Numbered from the stretch's first letter, positions 8,965 through 18,250 are shown. The stretch: 64,000 bases of DNA from Acidobacteriota bacterium (GCA_040754075.1 JBFMDH010000034.1:16213-80212); one strand, 5' to 3'. Notes: generated from the sequence alone by a model not told the origin. Numbers and translations: made by a program.

Positions 8965-9798
8965 ATGCAAGCCGTTATCAAATCGTTTCAAATCGGAAAT
9001 GTCGAAGCTGGCGCCAAGGAACTCTTTTTAATCGCCGGTCCTTGCGTGGTCGAAAGCGAAGCCCATGCGTTGAAAATGGCAGAAGCCATCAGCGCCATTA
9101 CTCGCCGTCTGCAAATTCCTTACATCTTCAAAGCTTCATATGACAAAGCCAACCGCACCTCGGCAAAATCCTATCGCGGGCCAGGACAGGATGAAGGTTT
9201 GCGCGTGCTTGGAAAAATCCGTAAGGAATTGGGGCTTCCGGTGCTCACCGATATTCATGAAGTCGCACAGGTGAAAGTCGCCGCCGAAGTCGCTGAGGTA
9301 TTGCAAATACCGGCATTCTTATCGCGACAAACCGATTTACTGATTGCCGCGGCACAATCGGGTCGCGCCGTGAATATTAAAAAAGGACAATTTCTCGCTC
9401 CTCACGATATGAAAAATGCGATAGAGAAGGTGACCGCGCAAGGCAATGAGCGCGTGATGGTCACCGAACGCGGGGCGTCATTTGGCTATAACAATCTGGT
9501 CGTCGATTTTCGCGGCTTTCCGATTATGCGGAGTTTCGGCTATCCGGTCATCTATGACGTAACCCACAGCATTCAACGTCCGGGCGGGATGGGAACGGCA
9601 AGCGGTGGCGACGCGCAGTTCATCGAGTATATGGCGCGCGCAGGTGTAGCTTGTGGCATCGATGGCATTTTTATGGAAGTTCACGATAATCCGGCAGCGG
9701 CACTCTCGGACGGCCCGAACAATTTGCCGCTGGATAGATTGGAGTCGCTACTTAAAAAACTCAAAGCGATTCACGAACTCGTGCGTGATGAAATCTAA
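8965..9798 (+). CDS. kdsA: 3-deoxy-8-phosphooctulonate synthase (metal-dependent class)
   Basis: Condenses arabinose 5-phosphate and phosphoenolpyruvate to KDO-8-phosphate for the lipopolysaccharide inner core, in the cytoplasm. From the ATG at 8965 the protein has 277 residues, the usual length. Visible motifs are LIAGPCVVES, FKASYDKANRTS, VLTDIHE, KKGQFLAPHDM and DVTHSIQRPGG. The Cys in AGPCVVES is the metal ligand of metal-dependent KdsA (Asn in the E. coli type), so this should be the metal-dependent class. The frame opens upstream at 8821, but the extra 48 residues look unlike the family; an ATG at 8947 is a second alternative. It is followed after 19 bases by an unrelated exported protein. 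Confidence 0.92.
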   Translation: MQAVIKSFQIGNVEAGAKELFLIAGPCVVESEAHALKMAEAISAITRRLQIPYIFKASYDKANRTSAKSYRGPGQDEGLRVLGKIRKELGLPVLTDIHEVAQVKVAAEVAEVLQIPAFLSRQTDLLIAAAQSGRAVNIKKGQFLAPHDMKNAIEKVTAQGNERVMVTERGASFGYNNLVVDFRGFPIMRSFGYPVIYDVTHSIQRPGGMGTASGGDAQFIEYMARAGVACGIDGIFMEVHDNPAAALSDGPNNLPLDRLESLLKKLKAIHELVRDEI

Positions 9799-9817
9799 AC
9801 ACAAGGTTTGAAGTGTG

Positions 9818-12160
9818 ATGGTGAGAAAAATTTCTTTAGCTATTTGTCTGATGTGGTTCTGTGCTTTCACCGCCACCGCGCAAGACACGGAAGTTGACCG
9901 CTACAACATCAATGTCCGTGCCGATACGGCGGCAAGCGCGCTGGATATTCGCGCAATGCTGGCAATTGCCAACCTCAGTCAAGCGCCGAAATCGCGAATC
10001 TATTTGCGACTCGCAAAAAACGCAAAGGTCAGCGCGGTTTCCGTCGGTGGCGCAACGGCGCAATTCGAGGTGCAGGATGACCGCCGCGTCACCACGCTCA
10101 ACCAACTCATCATCTCACCCGCCACTGCCATCGCGGGCGGCGCAACCGCCAACCTTGAAATTACCTATCGCCTAGAAGCTCCCGAATCCAGTGCCTTGAT
10201 TGCCGTTTCGCCGAGCGAAATTCTGATTTCACCCGATAGCGTCTGGGTGCCGATGCCATCCACAGGGTTTGCGCCCACTGGGGTTTTAACTGCCCCGGTA
10301 ACGCTTACCGCTTCGGTCGGAAATTTACGCGCTGCCTCAACCGGCACGGCAAAAAATGACACCGGAAATCAAACCTTTGAACAGACCCTCAACTCGATTC
10401 CTTTTCTGGTAGGGGGAAATTATGACCAACCGCTAAGCCTCGAACAAAGCGGCGTCAAACTTGAAATCTATGCGCCGAACGGACTGCTGGCGGCGGACGG
10501 CAAAACCAGCGCGAAGGACAATCTCCAAAAACTGCTTGCCGAAGCCGGACGCATCACCGACTTTTACACCAAAACTTTCGGCGCATTGCCCGCCGGTGCA
10601 ACCTTCAGAATCATCTCTTCATGGCGGGCAAGTAATTTAGTCGTGCCGGGCGCAGTGGTGCTTAATGAACAGACACTGCGGCGCGATACTTTGACAGCAA
10701 ACACGATTGAAGTATTAGCCGATGCCATCGGGCGCATGTGGTTTGACGGACGTGTGCGTTTTCGCGGACAGGAATCCCGCGCCGGACAATCGGCGCTGAG
10801 TTTCATACTCCTTCGTGATTCATTGCCGAGATATTTCGCGATGCTCTATATTGAAGACCGTTTCGGCAAAGAAGCCGGGTTGGAATCGCTCAACCGCATG
10901 CGGTGGATTTATACGCCGGTCGCCCAGGCGCGGCGCGACGCCGAACTTGATGTGCAAACGCTGGCGATGCCGACCTATTCTGCGGCAGCCTTTGGCAAAG
11001 GACCGCTGGTGTTGCGATTGTTTGCCGAGACCATTGGGCGCGATAAATTTATCGCCGCCCTGCGTTCACTCTTTGACGGCAATCAAACCAAAATCGTTAC
11101 CACCAATACCTTGCGTCAGGCATTGATAAAAGGCAACGATGCCAATCTCACCAAACTTTTCCAACAATGGGTTGATACCATCATCGAACCCGATATTGTT
11201 GTAGGTGTCCCGCAACCGTCGGATAAACCGGGCACGCAAGTCGTCAACATCCGCAACCTCGGCACAGGTGATGTCAGCGTCAATGTCGTTGCTACAACGG
11301 CTTCGGGAAAAGCACTCACGACAACTGTTCAAGTGCCTTCGGAAAACATTACCTCGTTTGAGTTGGCGACTGCTGAAAAAATCAACTCCATCGAAGCTGA
11401 CCCCGATAAGCTCATCATTCAATCGAACTACGATAACGACGCCAAACCCGCAAAAGCCTGGGGTCAGACGCTGTTCAATGAAGGCATCGCCGCGTTTAAC
11501 AAAGGCGAACTGGCAAGCGCAGAAAATAAATTCAAAGAGGCATTAAAAACCAACTCGCAAAACGCCACGATTTACGCGTGGTTGGCGCGCGCCTATGCTG
11601 CGCAAAACAAGTATGACGATGCGGTGCGCGAAGCCAATGCGGCACTGGCGATAACGCCGACCACGACTTCGGCGCTCGCCTGGTCGCACGTCGCGCTCGG
11701 ACAGGCGGCGCTTGCCCGCAATCAAGCCTCTGAAGCCCTATCGCATACGCGTCGCGCCGTCATTGAAGCTGAAGAGACACCCGCGCAATTTGCTTCGCGT
11801 GAACTTGCCGCGAAAGCCGAGCGCGCCGCCACACCCAATGCGCAAGCGGATGAAGCGGTGCGCGGTTTCATTAGCAAATTCGATACGCTGATCAAACAAC
11901 CAACTTCCGATGCGCTTTACACGATTGTCATGAAGAGCAATCTGAAAAGATTTGTGCAGGGATTGGTGGTCAGTCAACCGACCGTGTGGACAACCGAAGT
12001 GTTACGCACAGATGTGATAGATGCTGGTCGTCTGGCGCTTGATGTAAAGATTACCGCCAAAGTCGGCGGACGCGACCAGGCAGGGACGGCAGTCTTTATT
12101 CTCAGCAAAGTTTCATCCGGCTGGATGCTCGAAGATATTCAACTGTTCGATGTGAAATAG
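9818..12160 (+). CDS. Exported M1-peptidase-like protein with lost zinc motif and C-terminal TPRs
   Basis: 780 residues: a signal peptide (to ATAQ, about residue 22), an N-terminal beta domain (about 25-190), a catalytic-domain-like region (about 230-450), a beta-rich linker, TPRs (about 545-660, e.g. AWLARAYAAQNKYDDAVREA) and a C-terminal NTF2/DUF-like domain. The layout follows M1 aminopeptidases, yet where these have VxAHExxHQWFG the protein reads VLADAIGRMWFDG (about 299-311): His, Glu and His are Asp302, Ala303 and Arg306, while Trp and Phe are kept. It is probably a non-catalytic binding scaffold in the periplasm. ATG at 9818 is preferred to the overlapping GTG at 9815; AAGG is upstream. 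Confidence 0.72.
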   Translation: MVRKISLAICLMWFCAFTATAQDTEVDRYNINVRADTAASALDIRAMLAIANLSQAPKSRIYLRLAKNAKVSAVSVGGATAQFEVQDDRRVTTLNQLIISPATAIAGGATANLEITYRLEAPESSALIAVSPSEILISPDSVWVPMPSTGFAPTGVLTAPVTLTASVGNLRAASTGTAKNDTGNQTFEQTLNSIPFLVGGNYDQPLSLEQSGVKLEIYAPNGLLAADGKTSAKDNLQKLLAEAGRITDFYTKTFGALPAGATFRIISSWRASNLVVPGAVVLNEQTLRRDTLTANTIEVLADAIGRMWFDGRVRFRGQESRAGQSALSFILLRDSLPRYFAMLYIEDRFGKEAGLESLNRMRWIYTPVAQARRDAELDVQTLAMPTYSAAAFGKGPLVLRLFAETIGRDKFIAALRSLFDGNQTKIVTTNTLRQALIKGNDANLTKLFQQWVDTIIEPDIVVGVPQPSDKPGTQVVNIRNLGTGDVSVNVVATTASGKALTTTVQVPSENITSFELATAEKINSIEADPDKLIIQSNYDNDAKPAKAWGQTLFNEGIAAFNKGELASAENKFKEALKTNSQNATIYAWLARAYAAQNKYDDAVREANAALAITPTTTSALAWSHVALGQAALARNQASEALSHTRRAVIEAEETPAQFASRELAAKAERAATPNAQADEAVRGFISKFDTLIKQPTSDALYTIVMKSNLKRFVQGLVVSQPTVWTTEVLRTDVIDAGRLALDVKITAKVGGRDQAGTAVFILSKVSSGWMLEDIQLFDVK

Positions 12161-12167
12161 CCAACGA

Positions 12168-12324
12168 GGATACAGGATTCAGGATTCAGGGAAAGGAAAG
12201 TATGAAGTAGGAACGATGAACGCTGAACGATGAAGTATGAACAAAAAGAATATCACCATATTCATCGTTCAGCCTTCATCGTTTCTTCTTCCCTGTATCC
12301 TGTATCCTGTATCCTGTATCCTGA
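12168..12324. repeat. Nested inverted repeats built from heptad units
   Basis: Outer arms: 12168-12192 (GGATACAGGATTCAGGATTC...) and 12290-12324, a run of TCCTGTA heptads. Inner arms: 12211-12234 and 12261-12284, both built on GAACGATGAA and complementary over about 22 of 24 bases. Together they fold the whole intergenic space into one long hairpin ending just before the ATG at 12329. No promoter elements were distinguished. Confidence 0.85.
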
Positions 12325-12328
12325 AATC

Positions 12329-13501
12329 ATGAAACGAAACCTCGGCGCGTTATCGCTCATCTTGATACTCTTTTTGCTGTTGGTCGGGTTGAACTTTCTT
12401 TTCATGACCGAAGAGCAAGAGAACAAAGAGAACGAACTGACCGGCAGCCGTTCTTCTTATCGTTCGACGCCTTACGGCACGATGGCTTATTACAGCTTGC
12501 TGGAAGAGAGCGGTTTTGCCGTCACTCGCCTGGAAAAACCGTTTACCGCTCTCAAAGACCGCGCGGACATTTCAACATTGGTGATTATCGGATTGCCGCC
12601 TGCGGGCAATCCCGACGAAGAAGAGTTTGCGGCGCTCAATGATTGGGTCGAATCGGGCAAACATCTGGTCATCATTGACCGCGAAATCGCTATTGAAATG
12701 GGCGATGTAAAAGTTCAAACCGGCAGTCAATTCGGCGAATCCGCGCCACGCCTTTTACAACCGACACGCTACGGTGAAGAAGTTACGAAACTCGAACTTT
12801 CCAAATATGCGACGCGGGTGAAAATCGAACAGGGTGCAGGCACTTATCTCATCGGCGATGACAAAGGCGCGATTCTTGCCGATGCCACGGTTGGCAGCGG
12901 GCGGGTGGTGATGCTCACAGACCCATTCATCGTCGCCAACAACGGCATCGATAAAGATGACAATGTCGCGCTGGCAGTGAATCTGTTTGTGAATGCGCCC
13001 GCCGGTAAAATCGCTTTTGATGAATACCATCACGGCTATGGCGAAAGCGGCACCGAAGGCAGCACGCTCGCCTATTATAACGGCACGCCGGTGAAATGGA
13101 TTTACTGGCAAGCTCTACTGATTACTGCATTGCTGGTTTATAGCTTTGGACGGCGCTTTGCGCGTCCGCTTCTGCTCAGGCGTGAACGCCGCACCACCAA
13201 TCTCGAATTCGTCTCATCGATGGCAAACATCACGCGACTTGCCAGGGCAAGCGACCTGGCGATGCAAAACATCTACAGCGATTTTCACAGCAAGCTTTGT
13301 CGGTACAGCGGGCTGCCGACGCGCGTTGAAGCGAGGCGGTTGGCGGCGGTCGTGGCGCGGCGCATGAAAGGCGACGAACAGGAACTCGGCAGGCTGCTGG
13401 AGAGATGCGAAGGCATCGCGCAGGGCGAATCGGTTTCTGAATCCGAATTGCTGAAACTGGTCACCCGCATTCGTGAAATCGAAAGAGAGATTCGCGTTTA
13501 A
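12329..13501 (+). CDS. DUF4350 domain-containing membrane protein
   Basis: 390 residues from the ATG at 12329; the longer frame from 12230 is made of intergenic repeat sequence. An N-terminal membrane helix (LSLILILFLLLVGLNFLF) is followed by an exported domain of DUF4350 type (about 45-250) with YGTMAYYSLLEESGFAVTRL, STLVIIGLP and WVESGKHLVIID, then a second membrane helix (about 255-275, WIYWQALLITALLVYSFG) and a cytoplasmic basic tail. The domain resembles the GATase/ThuA-like fold used by putative ABC-linked or gliding-type proteins. In other genomes DUF4350 genes often sit by a MoxR ATPase and DUF58 gene; neither is present here. Confidence 0.75.
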   Translation: MKRNLGALSLILILFLLLVGLNFLFMTEEQENKENELTGSRSSYRSTPYGTMAYYSLLEESGFAVTRLEKPFTALKDRADISTLVIIGLPPAGNPDEEEFAALNDWVESGKHLVIIDREIAIEMGDVKVQTGSQFGESAPRLLQPTRYGEEVTKLELSKYATRVKIEQGAGTYLIGDDKGAILADATVGSGRVVMLTDPFIVANNGIDKDDNVALAVNLFVNAPAGKIAFDEYHHGYGESGTEGSTLAYYNGTPVKWIYWQALLITALLVYSFGRRFARPLLLRRERRTTNLEFVSSMANITRLARASDLAMQNIYSDFHSKLCRYSGLPTRVEARRLAAVVARRMKGDEQELGRLLERCEGIAQGESVSESELLKLVTRIREIEREIRV

Positions 13502-13560
13502 CCGGTAGGCGGTAATCAGTGGTCGGTAGTCGGTACTCGATAGCAGACAGCTTCTCTGAC

Positions 13561-13593
13561 TCCTGACTCCTGACTCCCGACTCCTGACTCCCC
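13561..13593 (+). repeat. TCCTGAC heptad tandem array
   Basis: Consecutive heptads TCCTGAC, TCCTGAC, TCCCGAC, TCCTGAC, TCCCC directly before the YdcZ-type gene. Imperfect GGTCGGTAGTCGGT units at 13521-13534 lie upstream and are partly complementary. Same period as the arrays at 12290 and 49668, with a related but different unit. Confidence 0.75.
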
Positions 13594-13599
13594 ATAAAT

Positions 13600-14046
13600 A
13601 TGATTTGGATATTTTTATTACTGGCGTTTTTAGCGGGCGCGGTTGTGCCTTTGCAAACCGGCATCAATGCCTCGATGGCGAAATGGACAGGCGGCAATGC
13701 GTCGTTTGCTTCGCTGGTCTCTTTTAGTGTTGGCACGATGACGATGCTGGTGTATATGTTGGTATTGCGCGTGCCATTTCCGGCGATGAATGAACTCACC
13801 AAAGCGCCGTTGTGGATGTGGACGGCGGGTGTGCTCGGGGCATTCTTTATCGCGTCAACGACGGTGGCGGCATCGAAGATGAGCGCAGCTTTGCTGATCG
13901 GCTTGATTACCGCCGGACAGTTAATCGTAGCATTGGTTTTGGATCATTTCGGCTGGCTGGGTTATGAAGCGCATCCCATCAATTTCTGGCGCATCATTGG
14001 TGTGGCGCTGTTAATCATCGGGGTGATTTTGCTCAGGCAATTTTAA
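13600..14046 (+). CDS. YdcZ/DMT-type small membrane transporter
   Basis: 148 residues with five predicted membrane segments and the YdcZ (DUF606) pattern: an N-terminal helix with AGAVVPLQTGINASMAKWTG, GNASFASLVSFSVGT, WMWTAGVLGAFFIASTTVAASKMSAALL, then LITAGQLIVALVLDHFGWLG and a terminal IIGVALLIIGVILL. The protein is half the size of DMT exporters and probably acts as a dimer in the inner membrane. The substrate is unknown. No good Shine-Dalgarno sequence is visible; the heptad array occupies the place where one would lie. Confidence 0.85.
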   Translation: MIWIFLLLAFLAGAVVPLQTGINASMAKWTGGNASFASLVSFSVGTMTMLVYMLVLRVPFPAMNELTKAPLWMWTAGVLGAFFIASTTVAASKMSAALLIGLITAGQLIVALVLDHFGWLGYEAHPINFWRIIGVALLIIGVILLRQF

Positions 14047-14491
14047 ACGATTGCCGGTTGTCTGATTCCGTTAAACGGCTTGAAGTGACATGTTTTACCG
14101 CGCCTTTACAGGCTTTAGTTGCAGGTGCTATTGTTCGCAATGTCATCATTATCTTGAATGATTCAAGATAACCCTTGAGCCAGTAAGTGCGTGTAACCTC
14201 TACCTCATTAATTTAATCCCTGATTCTGCGGAGGAATTCTGCTTTGCATTGTTTTAAAGCAATTGTGTGATTGTTGTAAAAACGGTTGCGGATGCTTTAA
14301 GTAAAGCAAATTCCCAGGAACAAGGGCGAAACTTTTTAGCGACATAGACAATTGAGTTAGTCCACTAAAAAGTCAGATGAAAAGCTTGAAAATTTATTGC
14401 AACACCAGTGTAAGCGATTAACTTTGGAGAAGTAACAACACACCTGCCAGTTAGTACCGTTTTTAGGTACTGGATTAGTTAGGAGGGGAAG
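14047..14491 (+). promoter_or_regulatory. Long leader region with several hairpins before the C25 peptidase
   Basis: 445 bases without a gene. Visible structure: GCTTTA/TAAAGC (14294-14307), ACTTTTTAG/CTAAAAAGT (14331-14339 with 14365-14373), and AGTACC/GGTACT (14453-14458 with 14466-14471) directly before the strong ribosome-binding site AGGAGGGGAAG and the ATG at 14492. It matches no riboswitch consensus that I recognise. It may be an ordinary long 5' UTR or a regulatory RNA. Confidence 0.4.
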
Positions 14492-17400
14492 ATGAAATTA
14501 GTTGGTCAACTAGTATTTCGTAAAGCGATTATTTGTTTTTGCATAATTGCTACTTTCGTTCTGTTGCCATATTTTATGGGGCGAACGGTTAGTAGTAATT
14601 CGCTGACACAAAAAGGGCCAACAGCTTCCATAGAGATTTCTGGAACGATTACTTATTGCTCGGCAGCAACACCACCTGGAACCCCTAACGCAGTGGTAAA
14701 CCTTACTGGCGACTCAAGCGCCATGTCGACCACAGACACTTCAGGCAATTATTCATTTACCAATCTTCCCGGAATTATGACGTACACGGTTACTCCAACC
14801 AAAACTGGAGCAGTCAGTGGTATCAATACGACAGATGCGACGCGAGTTTTGAATTTTATTGCTGGGACATTTTCGCTTACTCCCTGCCAGCAATATGCTG
14901 CTGATACCAGTCAAAACAATGTCATCAACACCACTGATGTAACCCATATTCTGAATAATATTGCGGGCAATCCTCCGGTTGCTAGTAATCATACTGCTGA
15001 ATGGCGTTTTTATCGTATGCCGCTCAGTAGCTTTCCTGCTTCTTCCTGTACGGCTCCAGCCTGCCAATCAAGCACTACATATGTCAGTGTCAGCAGTGAT
15101 CAGACAGGACAAGATTATGGAGCTGTATTGCTCGGTGATGTGTCGGGCAACTGGACACCCGCAGGTCCAACACCTGCCTCCATTCAATCGGATTCCAGTT
15201 CAAAGCAACCAACAAATTCAGCCGTAACTCCACAAGCGCCCTGTGCGGCACCACCGATTCCAGTAACACTGCCGACTGCATCAGTCGGCACCAATGTAAC
15301 AAACTTTACGCTGCCTATCCTGATTGGTGATACGACCGGCGAAAGCGTGACAGGCTTTAATATTCGTTTCACATACAACTCATCGGTTTTAGGATTACAG
15401 GGAACGCCTGTGACTACGACGGGCACCTTGAGTAGTGCCATGACCGTTGTTACCAACACCACCACCGCTGGGGCACTTGGAATCACTGCTGCCGGTGCTG
15501 CCGCAATCAGTGGATCGGGAACTCTTATTAATGTGAACTTCACACGACTCGGAGCGCAGTCAACATCGACAACATTGACTTGGACATTGACTCAGTTAGA
15601 CGATGCCAACAACGATTGTGTGAAACCATCGACACCAGTCAATGGAACCATTACCATCGGCGCAGCACCGACGGCGGTTGCCATGTCGACTACGAATGTG
15701 GCGGCTTATGACCGGGGTGTGAGTGTTGAATGGCAGACCGGGCGCGAAGCCGATAACTTGGGATTCAATCTCTATCGTGAAGAGAATGGGCAAAGGGTTC
15801 GCATCAACGCCAACCTCATTGCCGGTAGCGCGCTCAAAGCCGAAGCCTCGTTACTATCCGGCGAAAAATACGGCTGGTGGGATAACGGCGCAAAGCGCCA
15901 TTCCGCTTACTGGATTGAAGACATTGATTTGAACGGCGAGTCAAGCTGGCACGGTCCCTTCTATGCCAAATTCGTTGGCGGCGAACCGCCGAAAACTTCA
16001 CAGGCGGCGTTGCTCAGTCAACTCGGAACCGCCGACAACAACGGACGCACCCGCGTCGTTGAACCCTTTGCCGAGGTCGCGGGTCTATCACTCGATGCCG
16101 CGCGAGCGCAAAAAGTCAAATCGTCACACCCCGCTGTGAAAGTATCCGTTAATCGCGCCGGCTGGTATCGCATCACCCAAAGCGAACTCTCTCGCGTCGG
16201 TTGGAACACGGCAAGCGACCCACGCAACTGGCATTTAAGCGCCGATGGGCAGGAACTGCACATCAAGGTCATCACCAATGCAGACGGCAGGTTTGACGAA
16301 TCTTCGGCAATCGAATTTTACGGCTTGGGATTAAACACCCCTTCAACCAACCTTCACGCCTACTGGTTGACCGCCGATAGTCAACCGGGCTTGCGCATTC
16401 CTGTAAGCCAAGGCGAAGCCTCGCCAAACGGCGCGCAAAGTTTCGAGCAAACCGTTGAACTCGCGAATCGCTCGGTCTATTTTTCGAGCCTGCGAAATGG
16501 CGAAATCGAAAATTTCTTTGGCGCAGTCATCGGTCGCGCGCCGGTTGAACAACACCTCGACGTGACCCATCTCGATTTGGCTGCATCCGCAACCGCAAGC
16601 GTTGAACTCAAATTGCAAGGCGTCACCAAACAGGCGCACCGCGTCGGCGTTTCACTCAACGGATTGGTGCTTGGCGAATTGCATTTCGATGAACAAAATC
16701 AAGGCGCAAGCCAGTTCCCTATTCCCGCACCGTTTTTGCGCGAAGGACGAAACACCTTCACGCTAACGTCGATGGCTGAGGGCAGCGATATTTCGCTGGT
16801 CGATACGATTCGTTTGACCTACAGGCATCAATACACCGCTGACGGCGACCGTTTGAATTTTACCGCAAACGGCAATGAACGGTTGACCATCGATGGCTTT
16901 ACCTCTGCGGCGATTCACGTTTTTGATGTCACCAACCCTACAGTGGTCGAAGAACTCACAGGCGAAGTCGCGCAAAAAGAATCCGGCTACGCCATCAGTT
17001 TTGCGGCAACCGGTTCGGGGCAAAGACGCTTGCTTGCGATTGCCGACGAACAATCTTTAGCGCCTGCGCGGGTCGCTTTGGATAGGGTGACGAATTGGCG
17101 CAACACTTCACAAAATGCCGATTTAATCATTCTCACCCGCAGCGAGTTTTTCGACGCGCTTGCGCCGCTTGTCGCCAAACGGCAAGCCGACGGATTTAAA
17201 GTTGCCGTCGTCGATACCGAAGACATTTACGATGAATTCAATAACGGCAATAAATCACCGCAGGCGGTGAAAGATTTTCTGCTGTACGCCAGGAATAACT
17301 GGAGCGTCGCGCCGCAGTTCGTGATTTTTGCAGGCGACGCCTCGCTTGACCCGAAAAATTATCTGGGGCGTGGCGACAACGATTGGGTGCCGACCAAATT

Positions 17401-18124
17401 GATTGACACAGCGTTTATGGAAAGCGCCAGCGACGACTGGTTCGTTGATTTCAACAACGATGACCTTGCCGATCTCGCAGTCGGTCGTCTGCCGTTTAGA
17501 ACGGTTGGCGAAGCCGAAACTCTGGTTGCGAAAATCATCAGCACCAAACTTGCGAAACTCAAAAAATCGGCGCTGCTTGTGAGCGACGCCAGCGCAAGTT
17601 TTGAAGAAGCCAATGAGCAAATCAATCAATTGATTGCGGGCGCGGTTTCGGTGACGCAGATTAAACGCGGTAGCCTTTCAACCGAAGAGGCGAAAACGCA
17701 ACTCATCAGCGCGCTTAATGCCGGACAGAAATTCGTGAATTATTACGGGCACGGTTCGGTCAATCTGTGGGCAGGAAATTTTCTGACCACGGATGAAGCG
17801 CGGGCTTTGACCAACAAAGGCAATCTGCCGATATTCATTATGATGACCTGTTTGAATGGCTATTTCCACGATGCCGCGCTTGATTCATTGGGTGAAGGAC
17901 TCATGAAAGCCGAACAAGGCGGTGCAATTGCGGTCTGGGCATCGTCGGGCATGACTTATGCCGATATTCAATCGCAGATGAATCAACAGCTTTTCCGTTT
18001 GATGGCAAAACCCGGTAAAACCACGCTTGGTGAAGCCACCACAAAAGCGAAAGCGGCAATCACCGACACCGACGTTCGCCGAACCTGGGTGCTGCTTGGC
18101 GACCCCACCATGCGATTGAAATAA
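14492..18124 (+). CDS. Large secreted C25 (gingipain-type) cysteine peptidase with dockerin-like and cohesin-like modules
   Basis: 1210 residues in order: a signal/anchor segment (about 10-32); a carboxypeptidase-regulatory-like beta domain (about 45-105); a dockerin-like calcium repeat pair (about 105-160: NTTDATRVLNFIAG and NTTDVTHILNNIAG); a cohesin-like domain (about 265-390); a beta module with VSVEWQTGREADNLGFNLYR; interdomain beta regions; and a C-terminal peptidase C25 domain (about 865-1205). The dyad is His1087 (YYGHGSVNLW) and Cys1120 (MMTCLNGYF), 33 residues apart, the same spacing as His211/Cys244 in gingipain RgpB. A secreted or surface endopeptidase is likely. No type IX sorting tail follows: the protein ends at the GDPTMRL typical of the domain end. 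A strong ribosome-binding site and a terminator mark it as a single-gene unit. Confidence 0.88.
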   Translation: MKLVGQLVFRKAIICFCIIATFVLLPYFMGRTVSSNSLTQKGPTASIEISGTITYCSAATPPGTPNAVVNLTGDSSAMSTTDTSGNYSFTNLPGIMTYTVTPTKTGAVSGINTTDATRVLNFIAGTFSLTPCQQYAADTSQNNVINTTDVTHILNNIAGNPPVASNHTAEWRFYRMPLSSFPASSCTAPACQSSTTYVSVSSDQTGQDYGAVLLGDVSGNWTPAGPTPASIQSDSSSKQPTNSAVTPQAPCAAPPIPVTLPTASVGTNVTNFTLPILIGDTTGESVTGFNIRFTYNSSVLGLQGTPVTTTGTLSSAMTVVTNTTTAGALGITAAGAAAISGSGTLINVNFTRLGAQSTSTTLTWTLTQLDDANNDCVKPSTPVNGTITIGAAPTAVAMSTTNVAAYDRGVSVEWQTGREADNLGFNLYREENGQRVRINANLIAGSALKAEASLLSGEKYGWWDNGAKRHSAYWIEDIDLNGESSWHGPFYAKFVGGEPPKTSQAALLSQLGTADNNGRTRVVEPFAEVAGLSLDAARAQKVKSSHPAVKVSVNRAGWYRITQSELSRVGWNTASDPRNWHLSADGQELHIKVITNADGRFDESSAIEFYGLGLNTPSTNLHAYWLTADSQPGLRIPVSQGEASPNGAQSFEQTVELANRSVYFSSLRNGEIENFFGAVIGRAPVEQHLDVTHLDLAASATASVELKLQGVTKQAHRVGVSLNGLVLGELHFDEQNQGASQFPIPAPFLREGRNTFTLTSMAEGSDISLVDTIRLTYRHQYTADGDRLNFTANGNERLTIDGFTSAAIHVFDVTNPTVVEELTGEVAQKESGYAISFAATGSGQRRLLAIADEQSLAPARVALDRVTNWRNTSQNADLIILTRSEFFDALAPLVAKRQADGFKVAVVDTEDIYDEFNNGNKSPQAVKDFLLYARNNWSVAPQFVIFAGDASLDPKNYLGRGDNDWVPTKLIDTAFMESASDDWFVDFNNDDLADLAVGRLPFRTVGEAETLVAKIISTKLAKLKKSALLVSDASASFEEANEQINQLIAGAVSVTQIKRGSLSTEEAKTQLISALNAGQKFVNYYGHGSVNLWAGNFLTTDEARALTNKGNLPIFIMMTCLNGYFHDAALDSLGEGLMKAEQGGAIAVWASSGMTYADIQSQMNQQLFRLMAKPGKTTLGEATTKAKAAITDTDVRRTWVLLGDPTMRLK

Positions 18125-18149
18125 GTTTGTAAAATCAGTTAATCAATTT

Positions 18150-18186
18150 AAGGGATGAGGCGCGGTCTTCATCCCTTATTTTTTGC
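18150..18186 (+). terminator. Intrinsic terminator after the C25 peptidase gene
   Basis: Stem AAGGGATGA (18150-18158) with TCATCCCTT (18169-18177), a GC-rich 10-base loop, then ATTTTTT. Lies 26 bases after the stop codon. Confidence 0.88.
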
Positions 18187-18192
18187 GGATGG

Positions 18193-18250
18193 TTAGCTCA
18201 AACTTTGCAAAATGATTTACTGAGGTTTGATAGTTTTGCAATCTGCTAAT
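18193..18250 (+). repeat. Internally deleted remnant of the 125-base MITE-like family
   Basis: Keeps both ends of the element seen in full at 32299 and 45499: the left end with TTTGCAA...GATTTACTGAGGTT and the right end TAGTTTTGCAATCTGCTA. The central hairpin (GCGGTCTTTGACCGC type) is missing. It lies directly upstream of the NfeD-like gene and contains a TTG that would otherwise look like that gene's start. Confidence 0.7.

Noticed and set aside
12290..12324. Tandem heptads considered as a CRISPR array
   Set aside because: Units are seven bases without spacers and no cas genes are present; the pattern is a simple tandem repeat with an inverted partner.
14281..14373. Riboswitch (for example c-di-GMP type) in the C25 peptidase leader
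   Set aside because: Hairpins are present, but none of the conserved bases of a known riboswitch class could be matched.
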